NCBI GenBank assembly: GCA_964441245.1
Contig: CAYTVR010000094.1
Location: 1 to 24,194, forward strand
Direction: 5' to 3'
Length of the DNA stretch: 24,194 nucleotides
From: JALZUU01 sp964441245
GTDB taxonomy: Bacteria; Bacteroidota; Bacteroidia; Chitinophagales; Saprospiraceae
The notes under the pieces were generated by a model. That model was given only the letters and a program-made list of their open reading frames with translations, made no database searches and was not told the origin of the DNA. The translations under genes were made by a program, and so were the position numbers. Shown in pieces: positions 1 through 9,728 of the stretch (position 1 is its first letter; the number at the start of each line of letters is the position of its first letter).

Positions 1-283
1 AACTGTACGTCCCATCTCCGCCACCACCCGTCGCTGTTGCCTCTCCATTTGATTCGCCGTTACACGCAACTGCTGTCGTTTCTACTGCTGAAGATGTCAC
101 TATTGGTCTTTCTGTAATGGTTGCATCCGTAACACTGGAACAACCAACACCATCTGTGATCGTTACTGAGCAAGTCCCCGCAGATAAGCCAGTGGCTAAC
201 ATCGTTGTTTGTCCATTACACCATAAATAACTGTACGTCCCATCTCCGCCACCACCCGTCGCTGTTGCCTCTCCATTTGATTC
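1..283 (-). repeat. Near-identical direct repeats encoding SprB units (period 228 bp)
   Basis: Bases 1-55 and 229-283 are identical by eye, and similarity continues beyond them at a lower level. The spacing of 228 bp equals 76 codons, one SprB unit. The first copy is cut by the window edge. Identity well above that of the older units (343-795) points to recent duplication or gene conversion within the coding repeat. Confidence 0.85.
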
Positions 284-2353
284 CCCATTACACGTAACAG
301 CGGTTGTTTCTACTGCAGAGGAAGTCACCAGTATTGGTTGAATAATATTTACAGATTCTTCTTTGCTACAATTGTTCTCATCCGTAATGGTAACCGTACA
401 AATACCTGGAGAAAGATTGGTAGCTGTTGCGGTTGTTTGCCCATTACACCATAGATAATTTAGTGTACCAAATCCTCCACTAGCGCTAACTGTAGCTGAG
501 CCATTATCATCTCCATTACAAACAATATTATTTTGATTATCAATAGAAGATAAGATATCTGCGGGTTCATTAACGATGACTGTTTCTGTAGCTGTACAAT
601 CATTTGATGTAGTAACTGTGACGGTATAAGACCCCGCAGTTAAACCCGTGATGGAGGAGGTTGTTTCACCGCCTTGCCATAGGTAAGATATCGAACCTGT
701 TCCAGGATTAGTTACAGTAACTGAAGCAGTTCCATCTGATGCACCAAAACAAGTTAAATCTGTTGAATCTTGCATGAGCATTGGAGGTTCTGTCTCTCCA
801 GTGACGGTGATACAAAATTGGTCTGAAATACAAGTTGTTTCAGTAAAATCTGAATTAAAGTAACTATTTTGAACAGTGAGACAGTATTCACCTGGCTCAC
901 AAACAGTGATAACTTGAGCGGTAGGATCATCACAAAAGAATACATTAGGGTCCGTAGTAGTCCATGAAAAAGTAATCTGATCATTACCTGATGAACTAAA
1001 GGCATCTAAAACTAATGGTGCTTCGTCACAACCAATTACCGGTGGGTCAGGGTCACTAGATGAGTTAATCACTGCAATAGGATCTAGAACTACCAGATTA
1101 ACTTGAACAGTACTATCACATCCTCTAAAATTAGGACCACATTCTGTAAGTTCATAAAAAGATTGAGCAGATAGATCGAGATTACAAACTGTGTAAAAAT
1201 CATCTTGACAAACAGCTACATCTACAGGTTCACCAAAAGTAGGCGAATCAATAATTAGATCTATTTGAGCAATGCTGTCACAGCCTGTCGAAGACCCACT
1301 AGGTAATAATACCTGATTTAATCCGGGGTTACATGGAATTCCGTCTGGACAGGTAAAAAATTCACCTTGACATATACGTTCAGTAACTATCTGGCCCGGA
1401 GGATCCGGAACAGCTGTTATGGATAGTAACACTGTGCTATCACAACCGAACCAAGATGCACCTGGTAAAAGAACTTCTTGAGGACTACCGTTATCTGTAT
1501 AAGAATTATTATAATAGAAGTAAGAACTTCCTGAACAATAAGTTCCTATTTCAGATCCTTGAGCAGGTGATTCTATGGCTACATTAAAACAGAGAGGAGG
1601 TCCTGCGGCAGGATAACATTCATTAAAGGCATTTACACAAATCTCACCACCAGTTGTTCCAAATCTAATATTAACTGATTCAGAGCTTGGATTCCCTATG
1701 ATATTTGCACCTGTAGGTAAAGACCAAAGATATTCAGAAGCAAAAGTCACAGAAGGAATACTGAAAGGAATACTGGTTGCACCTTCACAAACTCTAACCA
1801 TGCCTCCTGAAGAAATTGGGCCATTAGGTCCACTAATTGGGCCTGAAACGGGATTAGGAGGAGGAGCAGTCGTACTTCCTTGAATGATATTTATAGTATA
1901 ATCACATTCTGAGCCTGCGCAACCATCAATAAAGAGAAGGTAAAGATTTCCTATTTCAAAATCATTATCAGACAAGACAATTTGAGAATCCTCACAATCA
2001 GCGAAACAGGTAACTGAGCCTCCTGCGCATGAGTCATAGACTCCAGCTTGAACCCCAGTAAATGTTTGACCTAATTGAGTTACCGATGTACAATTTGAAA
2101 TATCAATTTGAATTGAAATGGTTTCTGAACCAGCGGCAAATGAAAACCACTCATTATTATGAGGAGCTCCTTGTCCTCCAGGACAGAGGTTATTAAAAGG
2201 AAAAGAAGTTGTGGTGGCTGGGGAAGTTGAAACAGTACCATCTATTTCACCATTACAATTAAGAATGGCACTAGCACCTTGACAATCTTCTTGAGCTATC
2301 GCTGTATGCGCAATTAGGCATACAACAATAAACATTGTAAGTTTCCGTAACAT
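1..2353 (-). CDS. Secreted SprB-repeat protein, N-terminal 784 residues (C-terminus beyond left edge)
   Basis: The minus strand is open from an ATG at 2351-2353 to the left edge with no stop, so the protein is partial. Residues 1-20 form a signal peptide with a likely cut after an Ala-Ile-Ala stretch. Residues 21-160 are a cysteine-rich N-terminal domain. Residues 160-260 resemble a PKD-like Ig fold. Residues 300-425 hold three short modules ending in GCDS(T/I). Residues 430-520 are another Ig/PKD-like domain. From residue 521 come SprB-type repeats of 74-76 residues, with a TCNG-like opening, a YLW core and a closing (D/N)-x-C, the last cut by the window edge. Such proteins in Bacteroidota are normally carried to the surface by T9SS and act as adhesins; the sorting domain would lie outside the window. 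It is in tandem with the 1883-residue gene but separated by a terminator. Its ligand is unknown. Confidence 0.85.
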   Translation of the reverse strand, partial: MLRKLTMFIVVCLIAHTAIAQEDCQGASAILNCNGEIDGTVSTSPATTTSFPFNNLCPGGQGAPHNNEWFSFAAGSETISIQIDISNCTSVTQLGQTFTGVQAGVYDSCAGGSVTCFADCEDSQIVLSDNDFEIGNLYLLFIDGCAGSECDYTINIIQGSTTAPPPNPVSGPISGPNGPISSGGMVRVCEGATSIPFSIPSVTFASEYLWSLPTGANIIGNPSSESVNIRFGTTGGEICVNAFNECYPAAGPPLCFNVAIESPAQGSEIGTYCSGSSYFYYNNSYTDNGSPQEVLLPGASWFGCDSTVLLSITAVPDPPGQIVTERICQGEFFTCPDGIPCNPGLNQVLLPSGSSTGCDSIAQIDLIIDSPTFGEPVDVAVCQDDFYTVCNLDLSAQSFYELTECGPNFRGCDSTVQVNLVVLDPIAVINSSSDPDPPVIGCDEAPLVLDAFSSSGNDQITFSWTTTDPNVFFCDDPTAQVITVCEPGEYCLTVQNSYFNSDFTETTCISDQFCITVTGETEPPMLMQDSTDLTCFGASDGTASVTVTNPGTGSISYLWQGGETTSSITGLTAGSYTVTVTTSNDCTATETVIVNEPADILSSIDNQNNIVCNGDDNGSATVSASGGFGTLNYLWCNGQTTATATNLSPGICTVTITDENNCSKEESVNIIQPILVTSSAVETTAVTCNGESNGEATATGGGGDGTYSYLWCNGQTTMLATGLSAGTCSVTITDGVGCSSVTDATITERPIVTSSAVETTAVACNGESNGEATATGGGGDGTYS

Positions 2354-2685
2354 GTAAGTCTCGCTTTTAAATCAACAAATTTGGATAATTCAATGAAAAT
2401 ACGAAGAAATATCTAAAGACTACCGTTTTCGCACAAAATATTATTGGGCAAAACATAATTAAATGTTTTTTTTATAATATGACTTACGCCAAATGAATCA
2501 ACTTTTAAGACCGCAGAAAAAAAATTATAGAAAAGGGAATAGGAAATAAATAATCATTAACAAATTATTTTTAGAGAGGATAATTTCAAGATATAGGGAA
2601 AGTTTGATCTTTTCAGAAATGAAAGAGGGCCATGTTGGTGATCAACATGGCCCTCTTTAAGTGGAAATATTATTTTAGTTTTAAA
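2354..2685. other. Intergenic region between the two tandem giant genes
   Basis: This AT-rich spacer of 332 bases has no credible gene. It holds the terminator of the upstream gene at 2622-2658 and must carry the promoter of the gene that starts at 2353. I found no perfect TAnnTTTG box close to that start; the nearest match, about 20 bases upstream on the minus strand, is CAAATTTG, one mismatch off, with no well-placed TTG element. Confidence 0.5.
2622..2658 (-). terminator. Hairpin terminator of the 1883-residue surface protein gene
   Basis: A perfect 16-bp inverted repeat (2622-2637 with 2643-2658) encloses a 5-base loop. It lies 28 bases past the stop codon at 2686-2688 on the minus strand. 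The arm that is 3' on the minus strand ends in CTTT followed by CATTT, a short and broken T tract typical of intrinsic terminators in this phylum. A faint plus-strand reading frame across it is a by-product of the stem. Confidence 0.75.
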
Positions 2686-5600
2686 CTATCGCAGCAAAGT
2701 TACGTCCCCTCTAAATATTTCAGTCTTTCCATCGGCAAACTTAATTTCTGCAAAGTAAATATATACTCCATTCGGTTCATTACGACCTCTAAATTTACCA
2801 TCCCATCCAAAACTATCTATTCCTATTTTAATATCATCTTGACCAAATACTTCAGCACCCCATCGATTAAATATTTTCAGCGTTTGGATCATTTCTACAC
2901 CTTCCCCAGTGTAAATTGTAAAGTCATCATTCCAATCATCGCCATTAGGTGAAAATGCAGATGGAATATAAACAGGTCTGTCTAAATTTACATTGACCGT
3001 TACTTCACCTGTGCCCATACAACCAAATTCATTGATTGCTGTCACAGTGAAAGTAGTCGTTTCGAAGGGCTGTACATTTACTGAACGACAACTACTATTG
3101 TTACATGAAGTCACTACATTCGATGGTGACCAATAAAAAGAATCGATGGCCTGATTAAATGAAACATTCAGTTCTGTACTATCTCCAAAAGTGATTAATT
3201 GGTCTTCTCCCAATTCAGCAATAACCTCCTCTGGATCTTCGACTTCTGTACTCCCTTCCCAAATGCATCCATTCGCATCTGTAACTGTTCCATGATAAGT
3301 CCCTGACTCCAATTTAAAGAAAAGTGATTCAATATAAGATGCATCTGGATCATCCAAAACATAGGTATAATTTCCAACACCTCCGCTCATACTTTCTATC
3401 GAAATCGTTCCGTCATTTTCACCAAAACAAGAAGGTGAAGTCGGAAACATTTCGGCTCTGACCGAATCTGGCTCTGATAAGAAAATAGAATCTACTGAAT
3501 TACAATTGTTCCCATCTGTCATGGTTACCGTATACCATCCTGTTCCTAAACTATCTACCTGCTCTCCTACTTCACCATGACTCCAAGTAAAAGTAAAAGG
3601 CGCTTCTCCATTTATATTAGTCACTGCCAAAGATCCTGTTTCAGATCCTGCACAGGTGACTGGTTCATTCAAAGAAAGATCTGGTTGAATATCAGGAGTA
3701 CAATTACAATATTCTACTGCACTGATAACCAATGGGCCACATCCCGTTCCATCGTGAATTTCAAAATAGTATTCCTCACCACTTGGTATTGGAAGACTTT
3801 CATAAGAACTTCCAGTCAACACCCCTACTCCAACATCCACATCATAAGCTAATGGATTACCACCTGTAATATCAAAAGTAATCACATAAGCGGTTCCTTC
3901 TTCATTACAGGTCACTGCTATATTTTCCACCTCTGGAATATCAATTAAATTGACCATCGCCATATTTTGAGTCCCATCAACCGTACCTTCACAAGTTGGT
4001 GCGTTAGTCATTTGTACGTTCAATAAAGTATAGGTGGTGCTTTCCTCTGGTATTAAAGTGATTAAATGACCATCATCCACTCCATTTAAATAAGTCGTAT
4101 CTGTTCCATCTGAATAACTGATATCAAATGGTCCAGCTCCAGTTATATTGAAAACTAAGTCTATCAAATCGCCTTCACATATTGTTGTATCCAAAACCAA
4201 AGTCGCTGTTGGCAATTCACTAAAAATGACTGGCTGCCCAATCGAAATTCCTAGGCATGGATCTAATGAAGAATCCAAAACAGGAAATCCAGTTCCGTCA
4301 TCATTTCCTGCTATAGCAGAAATATAATACGTCGTCTCTAAAGTCAACATAGGATCATAATCAAACTCAGGAATTGAATTAGTCAACAATACATTTCCTA
4401 AAACATTATTTGGTGAATCGTGTAATACAAAACCTAAAACATCATCCCCATCTAAGACGGGCATATCCGCATAGGAACCAATAGCTGTTTCATCTTCACA
4501 AATCCTCAACACCTCCGTATCCATCACTACAGTAGCGGTGGTACAATCACAGGCATAATTTCCATTAATATTCGTCGGTCCACAATTATTAGCATCGTCA
4601 ATATCAAAATTGTATGCATCGCCACTTGGAATCCAATCACTCGTAAATGTATTGTTTGAAATATCAAAAGTACCATCATCAATTACATAAGATGTTGGTT
4701 CTCCTCCAATGATTTGAAAAACGACTTGATATTCGGTATTCGTGCTATTGCAATTAAAATTGATGGTACCCGCTTGTGGAGCTTGATTGATTCTTACTTC
4801 AGCAAGGCCCGACCCACTCCCTTCACAAGTTGAGCTGGTATTGTCGGTGATCGAAACTATCGAATAGGTAGTATTGATTGAAGGACTGACATTCGTTGTA
4901 TATCCATCCGTGATATCATCCAGACTTACATTGTTTGTTCCATCTGTAAAAACGACATCGAAAGGCGGTGTTCCGACATTAAAGTTGAAAGTTAAAGTAG
5001 CCGATACTCCTGAACAAACCGAAGTCGATCCTGTAATGGTTCCTTGTGGTAAAGCGTGGAAAACAACGGGCACTCCCTCTCCTACGGTAAAACAAATATG
5101 TCCTTGATCGATCGATCCGGATCCATTATCTGGCCCTGCAATCGGAGAAATATAATACGTCGTACCAATCACCATTCCTGGTAACAATCCAAACTCTGCT
5201 GTTGCATTGATTGCAAAAACATTTCCTAATATCGTTCCTGCATTGTCATGCAAAGCATATAATAACAGGTCATTCACTCCTAAGGATTCATCATTATTAT
5301 GTAAGGAATTTGCGTTGACTATTCCATTACTACAAGATTCTAAAGTATTGAGTTGCATCGAACCGGCATCTGTAGAACAAGCACAATCTCTTAGCCCCGT
5401 CAACACTACATCTGGGCAATTACTATTGTCCGTGACTGTAAAATTATAAACTGTATTATTGGGAATTTCATTACTTGTAAAAACATTTCCAACTAAGGTT
5501 CCTGCATCTCCTGTCACACTGTAAGAAGTCGGATCACCTCCTGTGATTTCAAAACTAACCGTATATCCAGTTACGGAAGCACTACAGGTTTCATTGACAT

Positions 5601-8337
5601 TAATAGCTTCTAGAGGTGCGTAATAACTAATGACTGCTGTACCAGAAAATGTCCCTTCACATCCATTGTCATCCGTGACAGAAACAATCGTGTAATTGGT
5701 TGCGCCAGCAGCATTTAATGTTTCAACATGACCATCAACAATATCCGTTAGTGAAATATCATTGTTATTAAAGTCATCATGAAGTATCACATCAAATGGA
5801 CCTGTTCCCGTAAGGGTAAAAGTTAGAGGAACTGCGGTATTCCCGCAAATGGTAGTATTGCCCGCAATCGCAACAGTTGGCGGAGTATGTACTCGTCCTT
5901 CCACTGCATTACCCACTACATTACCTGCACAAGTCGTTTCATCCGTTAAGGATACAAGAGTAAAGTCTGTATCTGCACTTAAGGTGACTATCTCTGTATG
6001 ACCATCCGATATTCCCGTAAGGGTAAAATTATTTGTACCATCCGTATAGGTGACATCAAATGGGCCTGTTCCATTTAAATCAAAAAACAATTCAAAATCA
6101 TCGCCTGGACATACCATGTTGCCACCATTGATTTCTCCTTCCGGATCGTTGGCGGTGACGACATCAAATGGCACTACATTCACACATCCATTATCTGTTT
6201 CTACTCTTATAAAATAAGTCTTCGCTACAGAAACAAGGGTGTTCGTTATTTCATTAAAATTGAAATCTGCGCTCAATTTATCTGGAAAATATTTTGTTAC
6301 CGAAATGGGTGCATTATTCGCATCGGTATAACTTACGGTGCTTAAATCAACCTCATCTCCATCACAAATAACCAAGTCAGCATCGATTGAAAGATCTGGT
6401 GTTGGTTCTACATCAACTGGAATAGGCACCACATCTATACAACCATTAGCAGTTTCAAATCGTAGCCAATAAGTACCTGCAATTGTTACTGTTGTTGAAG
6501 TCAACGGATACATATCATTGACTGCATCTAAGCTATCTGCAAAATAAGATCTGGTTCCAGTTCCCCAAGGCCCTGTATTGACAAAAGGTGTCGTTAAATC
6601 ATAAGAATCACAAGTTGGAAATGTCTGTGAAACCACTACTTCAGGGTATTCAATCGTTACATTCACTGGAATCAAATCATAACAATCCTCTCCAGCTGTT
6701 ACCCTAATCCAATATACGCCTGAGGTATCCACAATTGGTGGATTAATAATTGGCCATCTGGCATTAGCCGCAGTTTCATTTGGATGATAACTCGGAACAC
6801 CAATGCCAGTTTCGAATGAGATAGCTATACCCGATAAATCTATCGTTGTTGGAAAACATTGAGCTGGTGGATCTATAATTGAAGCATCTGGCTCTATAAA
6901 TGTAGTCACATTAACGCATACTTGTGGAGCTGTACCACAACCATTTGATCCATCTATGCAAACACTACCTGAGGCAAATCCCCAATCCACTGTGATGGTA
7001 GCACCATCATCTGGTCCTACGATTGTTCCTCCATTGACAGTCCAATTAAATATACTTGCTCCAGTACTTGTAAAATCATAGGTAAGACCAGTCGCATTTC
7101 TACAAATAGAAGTCGGACCATCTAGCACAGGAACAGTAGGTGATGCAGGGGCAACATTTATCGTTACGGATTCTGAAATATTCCCAGAAGGGGTACCAAT
7201 CGTCACTACATAAGTCGTCGTAATCGATGGGGAAGCAGAAGTCGTCGCGCTATTGGGATCAGTCAAACCAGTTACAGGAGACCATGAATAAGTATAGGGC
7301 CCTGAACCAACGGCAATCGCTTGCAATTGGGTAGATTCACCTAGACAGATTGATTCAGCAGTCGCCGTTACAGTTGTTGTTTCTATTCCTGAAATTACAT
7401 TCAATTCATAATCACAAGTATCTTTTAACCAGCCATCAATGTGCAAATAATAAACATCTCCCTCTATCATATTTTCTGCTGTCATGATTGTACTTGCTTC
7501 TACTCCTGGATTCCAACAATTGGCCATCGGTGTAAAATCCTGACAATCATCTGTTCCAAATATTTGTACTTGAATTCCTTTTCCTTTATTACAATTGGAG
7601 GTAACGATTTCTAATTCAACGGTTGGATCAGAAGCAATAAAAGCAATCCAAGAATTGTTTTCTATGTTGGCACAAAAGTTAGTAATGGTACCGGGATTAT
7701 TGGAATAGCCTTGAGTGTTTCCACAATATCCATCTAGCTCATCTGCTCCTAAAAGAATAGCATCACAACAAGCATCTCCAGCTATATAATTATTATCACA
7801 AATAATCGCCTCACCAGCAATTGGTGCACTGGTTGAATAAGCACAAATATCAAATGCACCGTTATTGTCATTTCCATTTTCCCAAACTCTTATCCAAAAA
7901 GTAGCACCTGCATTTTCAAATAAACATCCATCCTCAATTCTAAAAGCAGGATTCATTCCACCTCCACCATTGTCATCACATCCTATTTGGAATAAGCTAT
8001 TACAATTTGATCCGGTGTATACTGCTAAACCTCCATCAAAAGAACCACTTCCTTGTAATTCTATCATGGTATGTAAACCATTGGAAGGCATTACTACTGA
8101 AAACCAAACATCGCCTCCTGAAAAATTTCCACAACCTGGAGATGGAACTCCAACTGAGTTCGTCGCTTGATCCGTTGTGAAAGAATTACTGGAACATAAA
8201 GTCAACACGGAAAGATCTATGGCATCGCATGGATCATCGTTGGCCGGTTGAGCCAAAAGGTTAGTCACTAAAAACAGTAGAAAAAACGCAAGGAGTCCAA
8301 ATCTACTTCTTCCGTTTTTGAGGTACAAATTATCCAT
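2686..8337 (-). CDS. Giant secreted adhesin-like protein with Ig-like/SprB repeats and T9SS type B C-terminal domain (1883 aa)
   Basis: Residues 1-30 are a signal peptide (charged start, hydrophobic stretch at about 14-28, likely cut before QPANDDP). Residues 31-320 form two cysteine-rich lectin/PPC-like domains, the first with a YTGSNCN...GCDD pattern. Residues 325-480 are two PKD-like domains. Residues 480-730 hold three related modules with Y(W/F)(I/L)R cores. Residues 735-1548 are Ig-like modules arranged as a composite repeat of about 278 residues. Residues 1549-1703 are two SprB repeats, and 1704-1785 a further PKD-like domain. Residues 1789-1883 are a gliding-motility-associated, type B T9SS sorting domain, shown by IPSAFSPNGDDWND, FNRWG, GWDGKFRG and GVYIYFAEI. 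The role is probably surface attachment or matrix; the ligand is unknown. The start is the first ATG before the signal peptide. Confidence 0.93.
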   Translation of the reverse strand: MDNLYLKNGRSRFGLLAFFLLFLVTNLLAQPANDDPCDAIDLSVLTLCSSNSFTTDQATNSVGVPSPGCGNFSGGDVWFSVVMPSNGLHTMIELQGSGSFDGGLAVYTGSNCNSLFQIGCDDNGGGGMNPAFRIEDGCLFENAGATFWIRVWENGNDNNGAFDICAYSTSAPIAGEAIICDNNYIAGDACCDAILLGADELDGYCGNTQGYSNNPGTITNFCANIENNSWIAFIASDPTVELEIVTSNCNKGKGIQVQIFGTDDCQDFTPMANCWNPGVEASTIMTAENMIEGDVYYLHIDGWLKDTCDYELNVISGIETTTVTATAESICLGESTQLQAIAVGSGPYTYSWSPVTGLTDPNSATTSASPSITTTYVVTIGTPSGNISESVTINVAPASPTVPVLDGPTSICRNATGLTYDFTSTGASIFNWTVNGGTIVGPDDGATITVDWGFASGSVCIDGSNGCGTAPQVCVNVTTFIEPDASIIDPPAQCFPTTIDLSGIAISFETGIGVPSYHPNETAANARWPIINPPIVDTSGVYWIRVTAGEDCYDLIPVNVTIEYPEVVVSQTFPTCDSYDLTTPFVNTGPWGTGTRSYFADSLDAVNDMYPLTSTTVTIAGTYWLRFETANGCIDVVPIPVDVEPTPDLSIDADLVICDGDEVDLSTVSYTDANNAPISVTKYFPDKLSADFNFNEITNTLVSVAKTYFIRVETDNGCVNVVPFDVVTANDPEGEINGGNMVCPGDDFELFFDLNGTGPFDVTYTDGTNNFTLTGISDGHTEIVTLSADTDFTLVSLTDETTCAGNVVGNAVEGRVHTPPTVAIAGNTTICGNTAVPLTFTLTGTGPFDVILHDDFNNNDISLTDIVDGHVETLNAAGATNYTIVSVTDDNGCEGTFSGTAVISYYAPLEAINVNETCSASVTGYTVSFEITGGDPTSYSVTGDAGTLVGNVFTSNEIPNNTVYNFTVTDNSNCPDVVLTGLRDCACSTDAGSMQLNTLESCSNGIVNANSLHNNDESLGVNDLLLYALHDNAGTILGNVFAINATAEFGLLPGMVIGTTYYISPIAGPDNGSGSIDQGHICFTVGEGVPVVFHALPQGTITGSTSVCSGVSATLTFNFNVGTPPFDVVFTDGTNNVSLDDITDGYTTNVSPSINTTYSIVSITDNTSSTCEGSGSGLAEVRINQAPQAGTINFNCNSTNTEYQVVFQIIGGEPTSYVIDDGTFDISNNTFTSDWIPSGDAYNFDIDDANNCGPTNINGNYACDCTTATVVMDTEVLRICEDETAIGSYADMPVLDGDDVLGFVLHDSPNNVLGNVLLTNSIPEFDYDPMLTLETTYYISAIAGNDDGTGFPVLDSSLDPCLGISIGQPVIFSELPTATLVLDTTICEGDLIDLVFNITGAGPFDISYSDGTDTTYLNGVDDGHLITLIPEESTTYTLLNVQMTNAPTCEGTVDGTQNMAMVNLIDIPEVENIAVTCNEEGTAYVITFDITGGNPLAYDVDVGVGVLTGSSYESLPIPSGEEYYFEIHDGTGCGPLVISAVEYCNCTPDIQPDLSLNEPVTCAGSETGSLAVTNINGEAPFTFTWSHGEVGEQVDSLGTGWYTVTMTDGNNCNSVDSIFLSEPDSVRAEMFPTSPSCFGENDGTISIESMSGGVGNYTYVLDDPDASYIESLFFKLESGTYHGTVTDANGCIWEGSTEVEDPEEVIAELGEDQLITFGDSTELNVSFNQAIDSFYWSPSNVVTSCNNSSCRSVNVQPFETTTFTVTAINEFGCMGTGEVTVNVNLDRPVYIPSAFSPNGDDWNDDFTIYTGEGVEMIQTLKIFNRWGAEVFGQDDIKIGIDSFGWDGKFRGRNEPNGVYIYFAEIKFADGKTEIFRGDVTLLR
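3694..5880 (-). repeat. Composite tandem module of about 278 residues inside the 1883-residue protein
   Basis: Residues 820-1548 contain a higher-order repeat. The GPFDV-type motif recurs at about residues 846, 1124 and 1402. The ITGG(D/E/N)P motif recurs at about 932, 1211 and 1491. A YYIS-(P/A)-IAG motif recurs at about 1061 and 1338. Each ITGG module ends in a CxC linker (CAC 985, CDC 1263, CNC 1544). Spacing is 277-281 residues, so three domains were duplicated as a block. The third block lacks the YYIS module and runs straight into the SprB repeats. Confidence 0.8.
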
Positions 8338-9360
8338 AATAGTATGTTTTAATAGCGCATAGCTAAAAACTTACTTTATCCACCTGTAAGAGGGATAGAG
8401 TTAAATCGATATTCTTATATGTTTAGGTAAGTGGGAATGTCACTAGCATTCCTTGCTATTCTGAAGGGGGAAGTAGAATAGATTTCAAATCACTTATTTG
8501 ATAAAGCAAAAGTTTTGCCACTTTGGAGCGGTCAATTTTAAACTAAAAGAGAAAAAAGGTAGACCTATGAATAATAAAATATTTATTACTTACAAGGTTT
8601 TGATTTACAGCCAAAAATGAATTATCAAATATTCCAATAAGAAAATATAATTGATTTTGTCATTTTATGCCATTTTGAAAAACAGCCGTCCAATTCTAAT
8701 TTGGCATGCCATTGAATAATTTAAATTCAATGGAGAATGAACAGCTAGATGAGAAGCTAAATCGGTATTTAAGTTTATTGTTTTTGAAGTACAATTTCAC
8801 CAATTAATTCATAACTTTTCCTAATATTTACAATCCATACAAGTGTCAAAAAATGCTCTCGATGGAATGAATTATACGATTGAACTTACTCCTCCTATAA
8901 GCTTATTATTTTTAGCCTCTTTCGAGAAATTTATTAGCCCATTCAAAGACTATCACGAGTTAATCTTCCATTTGAGGATTGAAAATTAACAAGATATAGC
9001 CTTATTCAATTGTCCACCTATGAAATACACATAAAAAAAAATTAGATTTTAATCAATTCTGGTACAATTATTAGGGGATATAAGAAACATGTTGTTAGGT
9101 CTTTTTAAAAATTTAAAAAAGCTAATATTTTAGACTATTAGTTTTTCTTTTGTCCATCAATTCCACAACTTATTAAAAGTCATTTTTCTAATTTGACTGT
9201 ATTTAAAATATTGATTTTCAGTGGATAAAAATCAAAGTATGGGCTGGAGAACGTAGTTCAGTACAATGACTAGAAATAAAGGATGGAAGATTGCCAATTA
9301 AGATTTTGACTTTTTTATAAAAAATTTAACACCTGTAAAATTAGAAATTAAGATTTTTTA
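8338..9360. other. AT-rich intergenic region of about 1 kb
   Basis: No reading frame of useful length or recognisable RNA was seen between the start of the minus-strand surface protein gene and the next possible ORF. It probably carries the promoter of that gene near 8340-8400, but I could not define a box. Only scattered small inverted repeats stand out, such as GGAATG/CATTCC at 8434-8452 and the 9-bp pair at 8709-8733. Confidence 0.5.
8709..8733. repeat. Short inverted repeat in the intergenic gap
   Basis: CCATTGAAT (8709-8717) and its exact complement (8725-8733) enclose a 7-base AT-rich loop. No T tract follows, and no gene ends nearby. It may be a protein-binding site or chance in AT-rich DNA. 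Confidence 0.3.
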
Positions 9361-9666
9361 TTAAAAATATTGATAATATTCTCTCATCTTTGTAATCTGA
9401 ATCCAACTATCATCTTTTAGGTCAATAATGATTTGTTGATCTAAAATCATTTGGTAGAGAGAATGAGGTTGTTTTAATAAATTTCGATAACAAACGATCC
9501 ATTGATTCGTTAAGGAACATGTGAATAATAAGTTATAGCAAAGGTGAGTGAGTATTTTTTCTTTAATCGAGGCAAAAAACGTAGGGATAGCAGGGCTATC
9601 ACGAGGCTTTTTAACGAAGAGAAAAGGAAAAATAATGCTCAAACTGTTATAACTTATTGTTTTCAT
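9361..9666 (-). CDS. Doubtful small ORF, hypothetical protein (101 aa)
   Basis: An ATG at 9664-9666 on the minus strand opens 101 codons ending at 9361; a GTG four codons earlier (9676-9678) is also in frame. The product shows no signal peptide or recognisable domain, only a mixed Leu/Ile-rich sequence ending in aromatic residues. It is divergent from the M23 peptidase gene and occupies that gene's upstream region. The amino-acid make-up is not absurd for a protein, but I recognise no family, so this may be chance or the remnant of a lost gene. Confidence 0.25.
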   Translation of the reverse strand: MKTISYNSLSIIFPFLFVKKPRDSPAIPTFFASIKEKILTHLCYNLLFTCSLTNQWIVCYRNLLKQPHSLYQMILDQQIIIDLKDDSWIQITKMREYYQYF

Positions 9667-9728
9667 GTTCCTAAGCACAAGTGACTACTAGTAGCCAATC
9701 AATGAAATTATTAATAAGTTCAACGTCA

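Noticed and set aside
2632..2952. Plus-strand ORF of 106 codons across the terminator
   Set aside because: It begins inside the hairpin and lies antisense to the type B sorting domain; its composition shows no domain or signal.
4874..5449. Plus-strand ORFs of 77 and 80 codons
   Set aside because: Both are antisense shadows of the 1883-residue gene, whose frame and domain content are unambiguous.
8341..8400. Promoter box for the 1883-residue gene
   Set aside because: Only a TAAGTTTT match (one mismatch) is present and no correctly spaced TTG could be found.
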